Positions 9,096 to 18,033 of a stretch of DNA of 64,000 nt are shown here, one piece after another; within the stretch, counting starts at the first letter, position 1; every line of letters begins with the position of its first letter. Source of the DNA: Castellaniella denitrificans (GTDB taxonomy: Bacteria; Pseudomonadota; Gammaproteobacteria; Burkholderiales; Burkholderiaceae_B). Position numbers and translations under genes: made by a program. The stretch lies in assembly GCF_027214045.1 (NCBI RefSeq), contig NZ_JAPWHE010000001.1, positions 310,001-374,000 of the forward strand, in the 5' to 3' direction. The notes under the pieces were generated by a model that saw nothing but the letters and a program-made list of their open reading frames with translations, made no database searches and had not been told where the DNA came from.

Positions 9096-10439
9096 ATGAA
9101 AACGCAATACACGCTCAAGACCCTGTCGGCCCTGATCCTGGGCCTCGGTGCCGCGGGCGTCGCCCACGCTGCCGGCTTCCAGCTGCTGGAACAGAACGCC
9201 AGCGGCATAGGAAGCGCCTATGCAGGTTCCGCCGCCATCGCGGAGGACGCCAGCACCGTCTACTTCAACCCCGCCGGCATGACGATGCTGCCGGGCATGA
9301 ACGTCAGCGCGGGCGCGGTGGCGATCAAGCCGAGCTTCAAGTTCTCGGACGGTGGCACGACCGGCCCGACCGCATTCGGAGGCGTTCCGCTTGGTCCGTT
9401 CGGTGGCCGGCCAACCGGCGGTGGCGACGGCGGGGACGCGGGCTCCTGGGCCGCCGTGCCCAACGCCTATTTCACCTGGGAAGTGAATCCGCGCGTCTGG
9501 CTGGGGCTGGGCGTGGGCGCGCCTTTCGGCCTGATGACCGAATACGAGCAAGGCTGGGCCGGCCGTTATCACTCGGAAAAATTCTCCATCGAAAGCATCA
9601 ACATCAATCCGTCGATCGCCTTCAAGGCCACCGACACCTTGTCCTTCGGCCTGGGTGTGAACTGGATGCAACTCGACGCCGACTACCGCAAGGCACAAGC
9701 CATTCATAACCCGGGAACGGGCGCTTATCTTGGCGACTTCCAGGCCAGGGTCAAAGCGAAGGGTGATGCCTGGGGCTGGAACGCCGGTGTCTTGTGGCAA
9801 GCCACACCGGACACCCGCTTCGGCCTGTCCTACCGCTCCAAGGTCAAGATCGACGCGGATGGGACGACCCGTGTCTCGAACCGTTCTGTCAACCCCGCTT
9901 TCCTTGCCGCCCCTCAACTCGGCGGACTCATCGGCCCCCATGACGCCGAGACCTCGGTCGAACTGCCCGACACCGCCATCCTCAGCGTGGTCCACCAGTT
10001 GAACGATCGCTGGACCCTGCTGGGCGACGTGTCGTGGACCGGCTGGAGCAGCATTCCGGAGCTGAAGATCCAGAACACCGGCATTCCGGACGCCAAGCTC
10101 GACCTGCGCTTCAAGGACGCCTGGCGCGTGGCCCTGGGTGCTCATTACCGCTACAGCGACAGCTGGACCTTCAAGGGTGGCGTGGCCTGGGATCAGTCGC
10201 CGGTGCGCGACGACGCCTTCCGCCCCGCGTCCCTGCCGGACAACGACCGCTACTGGGTGTCCCTGGGCGCGCAATACCGCTTCAACAAGAACACCAAGGT
10301 CGACGTCGGCTACGCCCACCTGTTCGTGAAGAACACCTCGGTGAACAATACCTCCGACCCCAAGGGCGCGGGCGTGCTGAAGGGCGATTACAAGAGCAGC
10401 GCGGACATCATCGGCGTCCAGTTCTCGCACCAGTTCTGA
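9096..10439 (+). CDS. fadL: FadL-family outer-membrane long-chain fatty acid transporter
   Basis: This beta-barrel protein lets hydrophobic substrates, chiefly long-chain fatty acids, cross the outer membrane. It has 447 residues with a signal peptide cleaved after about Ala25 (VAHA/AGFQ). The mature N-terminus AGFQLLEQNASGIG forms the FadL hatch, followed by the family signature FNPAGMT. Alternating barrel strands fill the rest, and it ends in the terminal phenylalanine typical of outer-membrane barrels (FSHQF). An AGAGGAGA ribosome site precedes the start. It begins a second gene group running to fadD. Confidence 0.93.
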   Translation: MKTQYTLKTLSALILGLGAAGVAHAAGFQLLEQNASGIGSAYAGSAAIAEDASTVYFNPAGMTMLPGMNVSAGAVAIKPSFKFSDGGTTGPTAFGGVPLGPFGGRPTGGGDGGDAGSWAAVPNAYFTWEVNPRVWLGLGVGAPFGLMTEYEQGWAGRYHSEKFSIESININPSIAFKATDTLSFGLGVNWMQLDADYRKAQAIHNPGTGAYLGDFQARVKAKGDAWGWNAGVLWQATPDTRFGLSYRSKVKIDADGTTRVSNRSVNPAFLAAPQLGGLIGPHDAETSVELPDTAILSVVHQLNDRWTLLGDVSWTGWSSIPELKIQNTGIPDAKLDLRFKDAWRVALGAHYRYSDSWTFKGGVAWDQSPVRDDAFRPASLPDNDRYWVSLGAQYRFNKNTKVDVGYAHLFVKNTSVNNTSDPKGAGVLKGDYKSSADIIGVQFSHQF

Positions 10440-10461
10440 GCGCGGTGACCGTGAGCCTGGC

Positions 10462-10989
10462 ATGAAGTTGTCGCAGTTGAACCGCCTGCCGCCGCGGTGG
10501 CGGGCGCGCGCCATGCGCACGGGCTTCAACCTGCACCCGGCCTTCCGCGCAACGGGAGGCCGGGTGGAATATGTGTCCCACGACCTGTTGCACGTGCGCG
10601 TGCGCCTGGCGCTCACACGGCGCACGCGCAACATCGTGGGCTCGATCTTCGGCGGCTCGCTGTTCGCCGTCACCGACGGCGTGCACGTGGGCATGCTGAT
10701 GGCCCGCCTGGGGCGGGACGCCATCATCTGGGACAAGGCCGCCGAGATCCGCTACCGCAAGCCGGCATTCCGCACGCTGTACGCCGATTTCGTCCTGTCG
10801 GAGGACGAGTTGCGGGGCATCCGCGAGGATCTGGACCGCGATCACGAAACCGAACGGATCTACCAGGTGGACCTGAAGGACGCCGACGGCATGGTGCACA
10901 CGGAAGTCCGGCGCACCATCTACCTGGCCGACAAGGCCTACTACAAACAACGCAAGCCGCGCCCGGACGCGGCGGGAGACGCATCATGA
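10462..10989 (+). CDS. DUF4442-type hotdog-fold protein (thioesterase-like)
   Basis: The protein has 175 residues. The segment GSIFGGSLFAVTDG matches the hotdog-helix region of DUF4442/YiiD-like thioesterase folds. A catalytic residue cannot be assigned with confidence. It sits between fadL and fadD and its stop overlaps the next start by 4 bases, so an acyl-CoA or acyl-ACP hydrolase role in fatty-acid turnover is plausible but inferred. The C-terminus is basic and then acidic, without a membrane anchor. Confidence 0.75.
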   Translation: MKLSQLNRLPPRWRARAMRTGFNLHPAFRATGGRVEYVSHDLLHVRVRLALTRRTRNIVGSIFGGSLFAVTDGVHVGMLMARLGRDAIIWDKAAEIRYRKPAFRTLYADFVLSEDELRGIREDLDRDHETERIYQVDLKDADGMVHTEVRRTIYLADKAYYKQRKPRPDAAGDAS

Positions 10990-11615
10990 TCCATCCGAAC
11001 ACCGCCTTCGGCTCCGTCCGAACCCTGCTGCGGCACACAGCCGCCGCCCTGGCCCTGGCCACCGTCGGCCTGTGCGCGGCGACCCCCGCCCTGGCCCTGA
11101 CCATCGCCAATGTGGATGTGCCCGGGCAGCAGTCGGTCGCCGGGCGTGATCTGACCCTGAACGGTGCCGGACTGCGCCAGCGCTTCGTCTTCCATGTCTA
11201 CGTCGCCGCCCTGTACCGCCCGAAAGCCTCCGGGGACGCCGAAGAAATCCTGACCAGCCCGGAGCCGCAGATGCTGCGCCTGACCCTGCTGCGCGACATC
11301 AGCAGCAAGGCGCTGACCGACGCGCTGAACGATGGCCTGAAGGCCAATTGCACGGAAGCCGAACTGAAGGACATGGCCGCCACCATCGACCATTTCGAAG
11401 CCTTCATGAAGACCGGCGGCGAGGGCGCCTCGGGCGATCGGGTGGACATGATTTTCAATCAGGGAACCGTCTCGGTATCATTCAAGGGCAAGGCACTGGG
11501 GGAAGTGAAGGATCCCCGTTTCGCCACCGCGCTCCTGAAAGTCTGGCTGGGCGCCCACCCGGCCCAGGAATCCCTGAAAGCGGCCCTGCTGGGCCAGGAA
11601 TCCAAAAGCAACTGA
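10986..11615 (+). CDS. Periplasmic chalcone isomerase-like domain protein
   Basis: The protein has 209 residues, with a signal peptide ending near ALA/LTIANV. The body, NGAGLRQRFVFHVYVAALY followed by a helix-strand pattern and a VSFKGK strand, fits the bacterial chalcone isomerase-like family (Chalcone_3). Plant homologues of this fold include fatty-acid-binding proteins. The position between a hotdog protein and fadD makes a periplasmic lipid or fatty-acid binding role attractive, though unproven. The ATG overlaps the preceding stop (ATGA). Confidence 0.78.
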   Translation: MIHPNTAFGSVRTLLRHTAAALALATVGLCAATPALALTIANVDVPGQQSVAGRDLTLNGAGLRQRFVFHVYVAALYRPKASGDAEEILTSPEPQMLRLTLLRDISSKALTDALNDGLKANCTEAELKDMAATIDHFEAFMKTGGEGASGDRVDMIFNQGTVSVSFKGKALGEVKDPRFATALLKVWLGAHPAQESLKAALLGQESKSN

Positions 11616-11637
11616 TCTGACATAAAGGAACCGCATC

Positions 11638-13317
11638 ATGGAACGCATCTGGCTGGAACACTACCCCGAAGGCGTGCCGGCTGACATCACCGATCAGGCC
11701 GCCGCCTATGCTTCGCTGGCCGACCTGTTCGAGCAGAGCTGCGAGCGGTATGCCGGCAACACGGCCTACATCAGCATGGGTGCGTCCCTGACTTACGCGC
11801 AGACGCTGGACAAGGCCCGGGCCTTCGCGGCCTGGCTGCAGTCCCAGGGGGTTGCCAAGGGCGACCGCGTCGCGCTGATGATGCCCAATCTGCTGCAATA
11901 CCCGATCTGCCTGTTCGGCACGCTGATGGCGGGCGCGGTGGTGGTCAACACCAACCCGCTCTACACGGCGCACGAACTGCACCACCAACTGAGCGATTCC
12001 GGTGCTTCCACGGTGGTGGTGGCGGAAAACTTCGCCCATACGCTGCAAGAGGCGATGCAGGACACTCAGGTGAAACGCGTGGTGGTCACCTCGCTGGGCG
12101 AACTGCTGGGCTTTCCCAAGGGTCTGATCACCGACCTGGTGGTTCGCCACGTCAAAAAAATGGTGCCCGCCTGGCACATCCCGGGCGCCGTGCGTCTGGG
12201 CGACGCGCTGGCCGAAGGCGCCCGCGCGCCCTATCACCGTCCCACGCTGACGCATGCCGACCTGGCGGCGCTGCAATACACCGGCGGCACCACGGGCGTG
12301 GCCAAGGGCGCCATGCTGAGCCACGGCAACCTGGTGTCCAACGTCTGCCAGGCCTATGCCTGGGTGCGGCCCTACTGCCAGGGCGACCGCGAATGCATCG
12401 TGACGGCGCTCCCCCTCTACCATATCTTCGCCTTGACGGCGAACTGCCTGACCTTCATGCGGCTGGGCGCCAGCAACCTGCTGATCGTCAATCCGCGCGA
12501 CATCCCCGGCTTTGTCAAGGAACTGGGCAAAACCCGGTTCACCGCCCTGACGGGGGTGAACACGCTCTTCAACGCCCTGCTGAACAATCCCGATTTCGCC
12601 AAGCTGGACTTCAGCGGGCTGAACATCACGCTGGGTGGAGGCATGGCCGTCCAGGAGGCCATCGCGGCACGCTGGCTGAAGACCACGGGCAAGCCCATCG
12701 CCCAGGCCTACGGCCTGACGGAAACCTCGCCCGCCGTCACCATCAATCCGCTCGACAAGGTCGACTTCAACGGTTCGATCGGCCTGCCGGTGCCGTCCAC
12801 GGACGTCTCCGTTCGCAACGACAACCGCGCCATGGCGATCGGCGAATCGGGCGAGATCTGCGTCAAGGGTCCGCAGGTGACGGCCGGCTACTGGAACCGT
12901 CCCGAGGAAACCGCCAAGGTTTTTGACGCGGACGGCTGGCTGCTGACGGGCGACATCGGCTACATGAACGACAAGGGCTTCGTGTTCCTGCTGGACCGCA
13001 AAAAGGACATGATCCTGGTGTCGGGCTTCAACGTCTACCCGAACGAAGTCGAGGCAGCCGCCATCGAGCACCCCGGCATCCTGGAGGCCGCCGCCATCGG
13101 CGTGCCCGGCGGCGCTTCCGGCGAGGTCGTCAAGCTCTACGTGATCCGCAAGGACCCCAACCTGACCGAGGCCGATGTGATCGCCCATTGCCGCAAGCTG
13201 CTGACGGGCTACAAGGTGCCGAAGTTCGTGGAATTCCGCGAGGACCTGCCGCGCAGCAATGTAGGCAAGATCCTGCGCAAGGAACTGCGCCGCGAAGAGG
13301 ACAAGCAACCCGCCTGA
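11638..13317 (+). CDS. fadD: Long-chain-fatty-acid--CoA ligase FadD
   Basis: The enzyme activates fatty acids to acyl-CoA with ATP via an acyl-adenylate, at the inner membrane, coupled to FadL import. Its 559 residues are close to E. coli FadD (561). The adenylate-forming signature YTGGTTGVAKGAMLSH begins near residue 214. A second core motif, YGLTETSP, and the GWLLTGDIGY and DRKKDMILVSGFNVYP segments follow. GGAACC upstream serves as a moderate ribosome site. It closes the plus-strand fad run and faces ggt convergently, only 11 bases away. Confidence 0.95.
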   Translation: MERIWLEHYPEGVPADITDQAAAYASLADLFEQSCERYAGNTAYISMGASLTYAQTLDKARAFAAWLQSQGVAKGDRVALMMPNLLQYPICLFGTLMAGAVVVNTNPLYTAHELHHQLSDSGASTVVVAENFAHTLQEAMQDTQVKRVVVTSLGELLGFPKGLITDLVVRHVKKMVPAWHIPGAVRLGDALAEGARAPYHRPTLTHADLAALQYTGGTTGVAKGAMLSHGNLVSNVCQAYAWVRPYCQGDRECIVTALPLYHIFALTANCLTFMRLGASNLLIVNPRDIPGFVKELGKTRFTALTGVNTLFNALLNNPDFAKLDFSGLNITLGGGMAVQEAIAARWLKTTGKPIAQAYGLTETSPAVTINPLDKVDFNGSIGLPVPSTDVSVRNDNRAMAIGESGEICVKGPQVTAGYWNRPEETAKVFDADGWLLTGDIGYMNDKGFVFLLDRKKDMILVSGFNVYPNEVEAAAIEHPGILEAAAIGVPGGASGEVVKLYVIRKDPNLTEADVIAHCRKLLTGYKVPKFVEFREDLPRSNVGKILRKELRREEDKQPA

Positions 13318-13328
13318 CGGCGGTTGCC

Positions 13329-15110
13329 TCAGTAGCCCAGGGCGGCACCGTCCGGGTTGCGCGGGTCCGAGGCGCCGTACAGCATGCCGTCACGGATGAG
13401 GATGGTCTGTGTCTTGCCCATCGTCGGCTTGACCACGACGTGGTGTCCGTAGCGGCGCAACAGCGCCAGTGTGTCGGGACTGAAGCCCTTTTCCACCCGG
13501 AGCTCATCGGGTTGCCACTGATGATGGAAACGCGGCTGCGCGGCCGCTTCGGCCGGATTCATGCCGAAGTCGATCGCGTCGACGACGGTCTCGAGCACCG
13601 TGGTGATGATGCGCGCGCCGCCCGGGCTGCCAGTCACCAGCCAGGGCTGGCCATCGCGCAGCACGATCGTGGGCGTCATGGACGACAGCGGCCGCTTGCC
13701 GGGCTGGATGGCGTTGGCCTCGGCGCCGATCAGCCCGTAGACATTGGCCACGCCCGGCTTGGCGGAGAAATCGTCCATTTCGTTGTTCAGCAGGATCCCG
13801 GTGCCGGCGGCCACGATCCCGCTGCCGAAATTCGTGTTCAGCGTATAGGTGACGGCCACCGCATTGCCCGCCGCGTCCGCCACGGAAAAATGCGTGGTCT
13901 GATCGCTTTCATAGGGCTGCGGGCGTCCTGGCCGGATGTCGGTGGCCGGCCGTGCGCGATCCGGCGCGATACCGGCGGCCAGGTGCCGTGCGTAGGCCTT
14001 GGAAACCAGGCCGGCCACGGGCACATCCACGAAATCCGTATCCCCCAGGTATTGCGCGCGATCGGCGTAGGCCAGCTTCATGGCCTCGGCCATGTGGTGC
14101 ATCGTCTGCGCGCCGCCCGCCCCCCATTGCGCGAGGGGCCAGGGTTCGATCATGTTCAGGATCTGCGCCAGATGCACGCCCCCGGAGCTGGGCGGCGGCA
14201 TGGTCACGATCCGGTAACCACGATATTCAGCCACAATGGGCGGGCGTTCGACGGCACGGTAGGCCTCCAGGTCGCGCGCAGTGATCAGCCCGTCGTGACG
14301 CGCCATTTCGGCGGCGAGGCCAGCCCCGATCGGCCCCCGATAGAACGCATCGGCCCCATGGTGTGCGATCAGGCGCAGGGAACGCGCCAGATCGCGCTGG
14401 ACCAGGTGCTCGCCCGCCCGCAGCGGACGCCCGTCGCGCCAGAAAATCGCGCGCGTCGCCGGCCAGCGGCCCATGGGCCCAGCGCTCCGTGCCAGGGCGC
14501 CAGCCAGGGTGGGACTGACCGGATAGCCTTGTTCAGCCAGCCGGATCGCGGGGGCCATGACCTGGGACAGGGGCAGCGAACCCCAGCGCTCCAGCGCGTG
14601 CGTCAGGCCGGCCACGGTTCCCGGCACGCCCACCGCCTGGTGCGTGTACAGCGATCGTCCGTCCACGACCTCGCCGCGCGCGTCCAGATACATGTCGCGC
14701 GCCGCCCCCATGGGTGCCGTCTCGCGGAAGTCCAGCGCATGATCGCGGCCGCCGTGCGCCTCGTGCACCATCATGAACCCGCCACCGCCCAGGTTGCCCG
14801 CGTTGGGCAACGTCACCGCCAAGGCGAAACCCACCGCCACCGCCGCGTCGACAGCGTTGCCGCCGGCCCGCAGCATCTCCAGGCCGGCGCGCGAGGCCAG
14901 TGCCTGTTCCGAGACCACCATCCCGTGACGTGCGGCCACAGGATGGAAGATATCCAGGCCGGCGTTGTAAGCCGCGGCGGCCGCGCGGGTGACGGGCGCC
15001 GCCGGCGCCACGGACGGGCCGGACCGCTGGGGGGTGGAGCAGGCGGCCAGCAGGCCGGCCAGGACCAGGCCGAACCAGCGCACACGGAATGGTTTCATGA
15101 CGGAACGCAT
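13329..15110 (-). CDS. ggt: Gamma-glutamyltransferase, predicted lipoprotein
   Basis: The enzyme cleaves gamma-glutamyl bonds, for example in glutathione, in the periplasm. It has 593 residues. The N-terminus (MRSVMKPF, then a hydrophobic stretch ending LAAC) is a lipobox, so the protein is probably membrane-anchored. Landmarks are NLGGGGFMMVH and the self-cleavage site TTHFSVADAAGN, in which Thr405 would become the N-terminal nucleophile of the small subunit. SSMTPTIVL and TGSPGGARI follow. The start at 15110 overlaps the stop of the upstream small gene as TGATG. Confidence 0.93.
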   Translation of the reverse strand: MRSVMKPFRVRWFGLVLAGLLAACSTPQRSGPSVAPAAPVTRAAAAAYNAGLDIFHPVAARHGMVVSEQALASRAGLEMLRAGGNAVDAAVAVGFALAVTLPNAGNLGGGGFMMVHEAHGGRDHALDFRETAPMGAARDMYLDARGEVVDGRSLYTHQAVGVPGTVAGLTHALERWGSLPLSQVMAPAIRLAEQGYPVSPTLAGALARSAGPMGRWPATRAIFWRDGRPLRAGEHLVQRDLARSLRLIAHHGADAFYRGPIGAGLAAEMARHDGLITARDLEAYRAVERPPIVAEYRGYRIVTMPPPSSGGVHLAQILNMIEPWPLAQWGAGGAQTMHHMAEAMKLAYADRAQYLGDTDFVDVPVAGLVSKAYARHLAAGIAPDRARPATDIRPGRPQPYESDQTTHFSVADAAGNAVAVTYTLNTNFGSGIVAAGTGILLNNEMDDFSAKPGVANVYGLIGAEANAIQPGKRPLSSMTPTIVLRDGQPWLVTGSPGGARIITTVLETVVDAIDFGMNPAEAAAQPRFHHQWQPDELRVEKGFSPDTLALLRRYGHHVVVKPTMGKTQTILIRDGMLYGASDPRNPDGAALGY

Positions 15111-15520
15111 CAGGCGGCGCCGAATACGATCGGTTCGCCGGCACGATCGAAGGCCAGCAGTGCGCCGATGGTGCCGTACTTGATCATCTGCGTCATGCGC
15201 TGAAAAGCCTGGTCGACGTCCTTGTTGTCCGGCAGATAGGCCGACTGGTCGGCCATGGCGGCCACGAACACGACGTGCCAGTCCTGGCCGGTGCGGCGCG
15301 ATTCCTCGGCCAGCGCATCGAACGACCCCAGTTCGCCAGGCGTCTTGTCCACGCACAGGATCGGCGTGAGTTCACCGCCTTCGCCCCGGGCATGGCTGGC
15401 CTTCTGTTCAGGCGTGGCGTCATCGGGCACGGTGCTGGCGGCAAAGACGAACAGCAGGCGCTGCGGTTCGGGTTGCAGGCGCGCCGCCTGCAGGAGATCG
15501 TCGAAACAGGTGATGTCCAT
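15110..15520 (-). CDS. Conserved small protein upstream of ggt, function unknown
   Basis: The protein has 136 residues, acidic, with no signal peptide or membrane segment. I do not recognise a characterised domain. It has an N-terminal MDITCFDDLLQAA helix, two hydrophobic strands (RLLFVFAAS and WHVVFVAAM), and a C-terminal GALLAFDRAGEPIVF strand. Its stop overlaps the ggt start, so the two are translated as a pair. Similar genes may be widespread in beta- and gammaproteobacteria, but I cannot assign a role. Confidence 0.75.
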   Translation of the reverse strand: MDITCFDDLLQAARLQPEPQRLLFVFAASTVPDDATPEQKASHARGEGGELTPILCVDKTPGELGSFDALAEESRRTGQDWHVVFVAAMADQSAYLPDNKDVDQAFQRMTQMIKYGTIGALLAFDRAGEPIVFGAA

Positions 15521-15610
15521 GACGGAGGCCCTACTTAGCGAAAGCCATCATGCTACAGGAATCCGCGAGTCTTCCTGGCGCGGACGTCGTCCGGCCGCCG
15601 CGGAAATGAA

Positions 15611-15636
15611 CGGACCCCGCGCGAAGGCGGGGTCCG
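15611..15636 (-). terminator. Hairpin terminator after rpsQ
   Basis: A perfect 10-bp stem, CGGACCCCGC (15611-15620) with GCGGGGTCCG (15627-15636) and a 6-base loop, lies 68 bases beyond the rpsQ stop. Only a broken T-tract (TTCATTT) follows on the minus strand, so it may be a partial or Rho-assisted stop. Its position marks the end of the ribosomal operon before the inserted block. Confidence 0.6.
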
Positions 15637-15703
15637 GGGCGCATGGCGGCAACCATGCGGGATCGATGGCCGGCGGAGGACGAATCCGCCGCCGGGCGCG
15701 GCA

Positions 15704-15985
15704 TCAGATGATGCGCACGGCCTCGACCAGGCGCACCACCGTCCAGGACTTGGTCTTGGAGATGGGGCGGCCTTCGGCGATTTCGACGGTGTCGCCTTCG
15801 TTGTACTGGTTGGATTCGTCATGCGCCTTGTACTTCGCGGTGCGGTTGACGAATTTGCCCAGCACGGGGTGCTTGACACGGGTCTGGACGCTGACGACGA
15901 CGGACTTGTCCATCTTGTTGCTGACGACCTTGCCGACCAGCGTACGCTGACGCTTGGCGGTGTCTTTCTGGGTTTCGGTGGTCAT
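15704..15985 (-). CDS. rpsQ: 30S ribosomal protein S17
   Basis: A primary 16S rRNA-binding protein of 93 residues. It contains [14 protein letters not shown] and [22 protein letters not shown], the characteristic S17 OB-fold segments, and ends [14 protein letters not shown]. It is the last gene of this ribosomal run, 1 base after rpmC. In most bacteria rplN follows directly; here a hairpin and unrelated genes follow. Confidence 0.98.
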   Translation of the reverse strand: MTTETQKDTAKRQRTLVGKVVSNKMDKSVVVSVQTRVKHPVLGKFVNRTAKYKAHDESNQYNEGDTVEIAEGRPISKTKSWTVVRLVEAVRII

Positions 15986-15986
15986 G

Positions 15987-16178
15987 TTACTTTCCTGCGT
16001 TCTCAGTCATGATGGTGCGGATGCGCGCGATGTCGCGACGCACCTTGCCCAACTGGCTGGTGTTGGAAAGCTGCTGGGTGGCACGCTGCATACGCAGGTT
16101 GAAGTGTGCCTTCAGCAGGCTCTCGAGCTCGGTCTGGAGCCCGGCGGCGTCCTTGGCGCGCAGTTCACTGGCTTTCAT
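15987..16178 (-). CDS. rpmC: 50S ribosomal protein L29
   Basis: A 63-residue helical protein near the exit tunnel, where it helps dock trigger factor and SRP. It starts [19 protein letters not shown] and includes [19 protein letters not shown] and [11 protein letters not shown], the L29 pattern. AGGAGA upstream is a strong ribosome site and supports the start at 16178 over an upstream in-frame ATG that would run into rplP. Confidence 0.97.
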   Translation of the reverse strand: MKASELRAKDAAGLQTELESLLKAHFNLRMQRATQQLSNTSQLGKVRRDIARIRTIMTENAGK

Positions 16179-16191
16179 ATCCTGATCTCTC

Positions 16192-16608
16192 CTAGGCGCC
16201 CACGCGGCGCGACACGAAGGTCGTGCTGATGGGCAGCTTGGCGGCGGCCAGGCGGAAGGCTTCACGGGCGAGTTCTTCGCTCACGCCTTCCATTTCGTAC
16301 AGCACCTTGCCGGGTTGAATTTCCGCGACCCAGTATTCCGGGTTGCCCTTGCCGTTACCCATCCGGACTTCGGCGGGCTTCTGCGAGATGGGCTTGTCCG
16401 GAAAGATCCGGATCCAGATACGGCCGCCGCGCTTGATGTGACGGTTGATGGCACGACGGGCGGCCTCGATCTGGCGGGCGGTCAGGCGGCCACGACCGGT
16501 GGCCTTCAGACCGAACTCGCCGAAGGAAACCTGGGCGCCGCGCGTGGCCAGGCCGGTGTTGCGGCCCTTCTGTTCCTTGCGGTACTTCCTGCGAGAGGGT
16601 GACAGCAT
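16192..16608 (-). CDS. rplP: 50S ribosomal protein L16
   Basis: A 138-residue protein that organises the A-site tRNA region of the 50S subunit. It begins [17 protein letters not shown] and contains [22 protein letters not shown], the L16 signature, and [14 protein letters not shown]. Full length for the family. It lies 3 bases after rpsC. Confidence 0.98.
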   Translation of the reverse strand: MLSPSRRKYRKEQKGRNTGLATRGAQVSFGEFGLKATGRGRLTARQIEAARRAINRHIKRGGRIWIRIFPDKPISQKPAEVRMGNGKGNPEYWVAEIQPGKVLYEMEGVSEELAREAFRLAAAKLPISTTFVSRRVGA

Positions 16609-16611
16609 GTT

Positions 16612-17403
16612 TTATTCTCCTTCAGACGCCGGAGCGGCCGAAGCCGCATCGCGGCGCGGGCCACGGCCACGGCCGCGGTTGTCGCCGGGACGGCCGGGAC
16701 GATCGCCACGCGGCGCGCGGCGCGGACGACGCTCTTCGTCACGCGGGGCGGCGGTTTCCGGGGGCATTTCGCCGTTGGGCAGCATGTCGCCCTTGTAGAC
16801 CCAGACCTTGACGCCGATGATCCCGTAGGTCGTCTGCGCTTCCGAGAAGCCGTAGTCGATGTTCGCGCGCAGGGTGTGCAGGGGCACACGGCCTTCGCGG
16901 TACCATTCGGTGCGGGCGATCTCGATGCCGTTCAGACGGCCCGAGGACATGATCTTGATGCCCTGGGCGCCCAGGCGCATGGCGTTCTGCATGGCGCGCT
17001 TCATGGCGCGGCGGAACATGATGCGCTTTTCGAGCTGCTGAGTGATCGAGTCGGCGATCAGTTGCGCGTCGGTTTCCGGCTTGCGGATTTCCTCGATGTT
17101 GACGTGCACGGGCACGCCCATCAGGCGCTGCAGGTCGGCCTTCAGCGTTTCGATGTCCTCGCCGCGACGACCGATCACCACGCCCGGACGGGCCGAGTAC
17201 ACGGTGATGCGGGCGTTCTTGGCGGGGCGTTCGATGATGACGCGGCCCACGGAAGCGGATTTGAGTTTCTTCTTCAGGTATTCGCGCACGCGGATGTCCT
17301 CGGCGAGCATGCCGCCGTAGACCTTGTCGTTCGCATACCAGCGAGAAGTCCAGTTGTGGTTGACCGCGAGGCGGAACCCAATCGGGTGAATTTTCTGTCC
17401 CAT
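16612..17403 (-). CDS. rpsC: 30S ribosomal protein S3 with Arg/Gly-rich C-terminal extension
   Basis: S3 forms part of the mRNA entry pore and its helicase activity. It has 263 residues versus 233 in E. coli. The N-terminal domain starts [12 protein letters not shown], a KH type II domain carries the GRRGED loop near residue 78, and the S3 C-terminal domain follows. About 45 extra residues at the end are rich in Arg, Gly, Pro and Asp (residues about 218-263), a feature seen in other Burkholderiales. They probably add rRNA contacts. Confidence 0.97.
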   Translation of the reverse strand: MGQKIHPIGFRLAVNHNWTSRWYANDKVYGGMLAEDIRVREYLKKKLKSASVGRVIIERPAKNARITVYSARPGVVIGRRGEDIETLKADLQRLMGVPVHVNIEEIRKPETDAQLIADSITQQLEKRIMFRRAMKRAMQNAMRLGAQGIKIMSSGRLNGIEIARTEWYREGRVPLHTLRANIDYGFSEAQTTYGIIGVKVWVYKGDMLPNGEMPPETAAPRDEERRPRRAPRGDRPGRPGDNRGRGRGPRRDAASAAPASEGE

Positions 17404-17412
17404 TGCGACTCC

Positions 17413-17742
17413 TTACGCCCCGACCTTGACCACGATGTGGCAGGTCTGCTTTTCGATGCGGTTGCCGCGGCCCTTGGCGCGCGCGGAGAACCGCTTCATC
17501 GATTGGGCCTTGTCGACGAAGATCGTGGTGACCTTCAGTTCGTCGATGTCGGCGCCATCATTGTGTTCGGCATTGGCGATGGCCGATTCCAGCGCCTTTT
17601 TCAGGATGCCGGCGGCCTTCTTGGGGCTGAACGTCAGGATGTTGAGGGCGTGCGCCACGGACTTCCCACGGATCAGGTCCGCCACCAGGCGGGTCTTCTG
17701 CGCGGAAATATGGACGCCGCGGATGACTGCGGTAGTTTCCAT
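17413..17742 (-). CDS. rplV: 50S ribosomal protein L22
   Basis: A 109-residue protein whose beta-hairpin lines the exit tunnel. It contains [16 protein letters not shown] and the hairpin region [20 protein letters not shown]. No deletion is seen in the hairpin, the place where macrolide-resistance changes occur. It sits between rpsS and rpsC with short spacers. Confidence 0.98.
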   Translation of the reverse strand: METTAVIRGVHISAQKTRLVADLIRGKSVAHALNILTFSPKKAAGILKKALESAIANAEHNDGADIDELKVTTIFVDKAQSMKRFSARAKGRGNRIEKQTCHIVVKVGA

Positions 17743-17745
17743 GGC

Positions 17746-18021
17746 TTACCTCTTGGACTTCTTGTCCGCCGCGTGCCCCTTGAAGGTGCGCGTCAGGGCG
17801 AATTCACCGAGCTTGTGGCCGACCATGTTCTCGTTGATGTAGACGGGAACGTGCTGGTGGCCGTTGTGCACGGCAATCGTCAGCCCGATGAATTCGGGCA
17901 GAATGGTGGATCGGCGCGACCAGGTCTTGATCGGCTTCTTTTCTTTGCCCCCGACGGCGGCATCGACCTTCTTGATCAGATGCGCATCGACGAACGGGCC
18001 TTTCTTGATCGAACGTGACAT
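17746..18021 (-). CDS. rpsS: 30S ribosomal protein S19
   Basis: A 91-residue protein of the 30S head that forms a bridge with L5. It starts [15 protein letters not shown] and contains [21 protein letters not shown] and [14 protein letters not shown], typical S19 motifs. Three bases separate it from rplV. Confidence 0.98.
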   Translation of the reverse strand: MSRSIKKGPFVDAHLIKKVDAAVGGKEKKPIKTWSRRSTILPEFIGLTIAVHNGHQHVPVYINENMVGHKLGEFALTRTFKGHAADKKSKR

Positions 18022-18033
18022 AGTGTTCGCCCC

